Assembly: GCF_015354405.1 (NCBI RefSeq) | Contig: NZ_JADKYP010000032.1 | Span: 17,753 to 81,752 of the forward strand | Direction of reading: 5' to 3' | DNA length: 64,000 nucleotides | DNA from: Nocardia sp. BSTN01 | GTDB lineage: Bacteria; Actinomycetota; Actinomycetes; Mycobacteriales; Mycobacteriaceae | Part shown: positions 63,207 to 64,000 of the stretch, piece after piece | How the letters are laid out: each line of letters begins with the position of its first letter | Numbering within the stretch: the stretch's first letter is position 1 | Program-made: the position numbers and the translations under genes | The notes under the pieces: model-generated | What the model was told of the DNA's origin: nothing | The model's database searches: none | Seen by the model: the letters and a program-made list of their open reading frames with translations, nothing else

Positions 63207-64000
63207 TGTCAACCCGGCTGCCAATGAGATTCGCGTGGCCATCGTCGGCGTGGGCAACTGCGCCTCCTCGCTGGTCCAGGGCGTGCAGTACTACAAGGAC
63301 GCAGACGAGAACTCGACTGTGCCCGGCCTCATGCACGTCAAGTTCGGCCAGTACCACGTGCGCGATGTGAAGTTCGTCGCCGCATTCGACGTCGACGCGA
63401 AGAAGGTCGGATTCGACCTGTCCGATGCGATCTTCGCCAGCGAGAACAACACCATCAAGATCTCCGACGTGCCGCCGACCGGCGTCACCGTCCAGCGGGG
63501 CCCGACCCTCGACGGCATCGGCAAGTACTACGCGCAGACCATCGAGCTCTCCGAGGCCGAGCCGGTCGACGTCGTGCAGGCGCTGAAGGATGCCGAGGTC
63601 GACGTGCTGGTTTCGTACCTGCCCGTCGGTTCGGAAGACGCCGACAAGTTCTACGCGCAGTGTGCCATCGACGCCAACGTCGCATTCGTGAACGCGCTGC
63701 CCGTCTTCATCGCCTCCGACCCGGCCTGGGCGCAGAAGTTCGTCGACGCCGGCGTCCCGATCGTCGGTGACGACATCAAGTCCCAGGTCGGCGCGACCAT
63801 TACCCACCGCGTGATGGCCAAGCTGTTCGAGGACCGCGGCGTGCAGCTCGACCGCACCATGCAGCTCAACGTCGGCGGCAACATGGACTTCAAGAACATG
63901 CTCGAGCGCGAGCGCCTGGAGTCGAAGAAGATCTCCAAGACCCAGGCCGTCACCAGCAACTTGAAGAAGGAACTGGGCGCCAACGACGTGCACATCGGCC
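63200..64000 (+). CDS. ino1: Inositol-3-phosphate synthase, 3' end outside window
   Basis: Converts glucose-6-phosphate to inositol-3-phosphate, the first step toward phosphatidylinositol, mannosides and mycothiol. The visible 267 codons start [10 protein letters not shown], then [17 protein letters not shown] (NAD-binding). [28 protein letters not shown] and LNVGGNMDF follow, the conserved Ino1 core, nearly identical to the mycobacterial sequence as I remember it. The full protein is about 360 residues. The ATG at 63200 overlaps the PadR stop; an ATG at 63191 is in frame but too close to the GAGGG site. Confidence 0.96.

Overview
The window is high-GC actinobacterial DNA with dense coding, many GTG starts and strong AGGAGG-type ribosome sites. 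Two blocks point to a mycolic-acid actinomycete, most likely Nocardia or a close relative: the order ino1 – PadR regulator – DUF5318 – ponA1 – GT87 protein together with rpsF – ssb – rpsR – rplI and dnaB, and the mycobacterial-type Sdh1 succinate dehydrogenase operon. The genus is inferred from gene order and protein style, not from a search. No tRNA, rRNA, CRISPR array, transposase or phage gene was seen; the only mobile elements are two inteins inside dnaB.

Layout. 1-2.9 kb: a partial FabG-type reductase, a DUF4190-like membrane protein, and very small genes, one apparently frameshifted. 2.9-7.1 kb: the sdh1 operon (sdhC-sdhA-sdhB, minus strand), with a 13-codon upstream ORF whose stop overlaps the sdhC start, and a small gene next to it. 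7.3-13.4 kb: hydrolases, an acyl-CoA dehydrogenase, an AAA ATPase. 13.7-14.5 kb: a c-di-AMP (ydaO-type) riboswitch ahead of a secreted NlpC/P60 hydrolase, then an S4-domain protein that seems to start at CTG. 15-22.2 kb: a compact lipid-PKS operon of free ACP, one PKS module (KS-AT-DH-KR-ACP) and a fatty-acyl-AMP ligase, all minus strand and translationally coupled or nearly so. 22.3-25.3 kb: nitronate monooxygenase and a FadD ligase, divergent.

25.4-45.2 kb is an accessory-metabolism stretch: a kinase-like/YbhN membrane protein, an overlapping SDR/2OG-Fe(II)-oxygenase pair, GDSL esterase, RibD-like reductase, VOC protein, FAD oxidoreductase with methyltransferase, NUDIX hydrolase, a thioredoxin-reductase-like enzyme with a methyltransferase, a KstD-like dehydrogenase facing an MFS exporter, ArsR regulator with a flavin monooxygenase, a secreted cutinase with a Thr-rich tail, AraC and GNAT proteins. 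Two paralogous XRE-cupin regulators (36.0 and 43.1 kb) each carry the same palindrome GCAAA-N4-TTTGC just upstream of their start, pointing to a shared regulatory logic.

45.3-64 kb is mostly the conserved chromosome core. dnaB encodes 1301 residues: a 459-residue helicase interrupted by a class 3 intein in the P-loop and a class 1 intein near the C-terminus, both with LAGLIDADG endonuclease motifs. Upstream of dnaB is a roughly 350-bp region holding two perfect DnaA boxes and several near matches. The rpsF-ssb-rpsR-rplI operon has a leader in which the rpsF Shine-Dalgarno can pair with an upstream complement, fitting S6:S18 autoregulation. A cassette (CGNR regulator/EamA exporter, MerR regulator/old-yellow-enzyme, and a second GT87 protein) lies between the rpsF operon and the ponA1 side. 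The window ends inside ino1, which overlaps the upstream PadR gene; that pair is preceded by a 21-bp palindrome over the likely -10 element.
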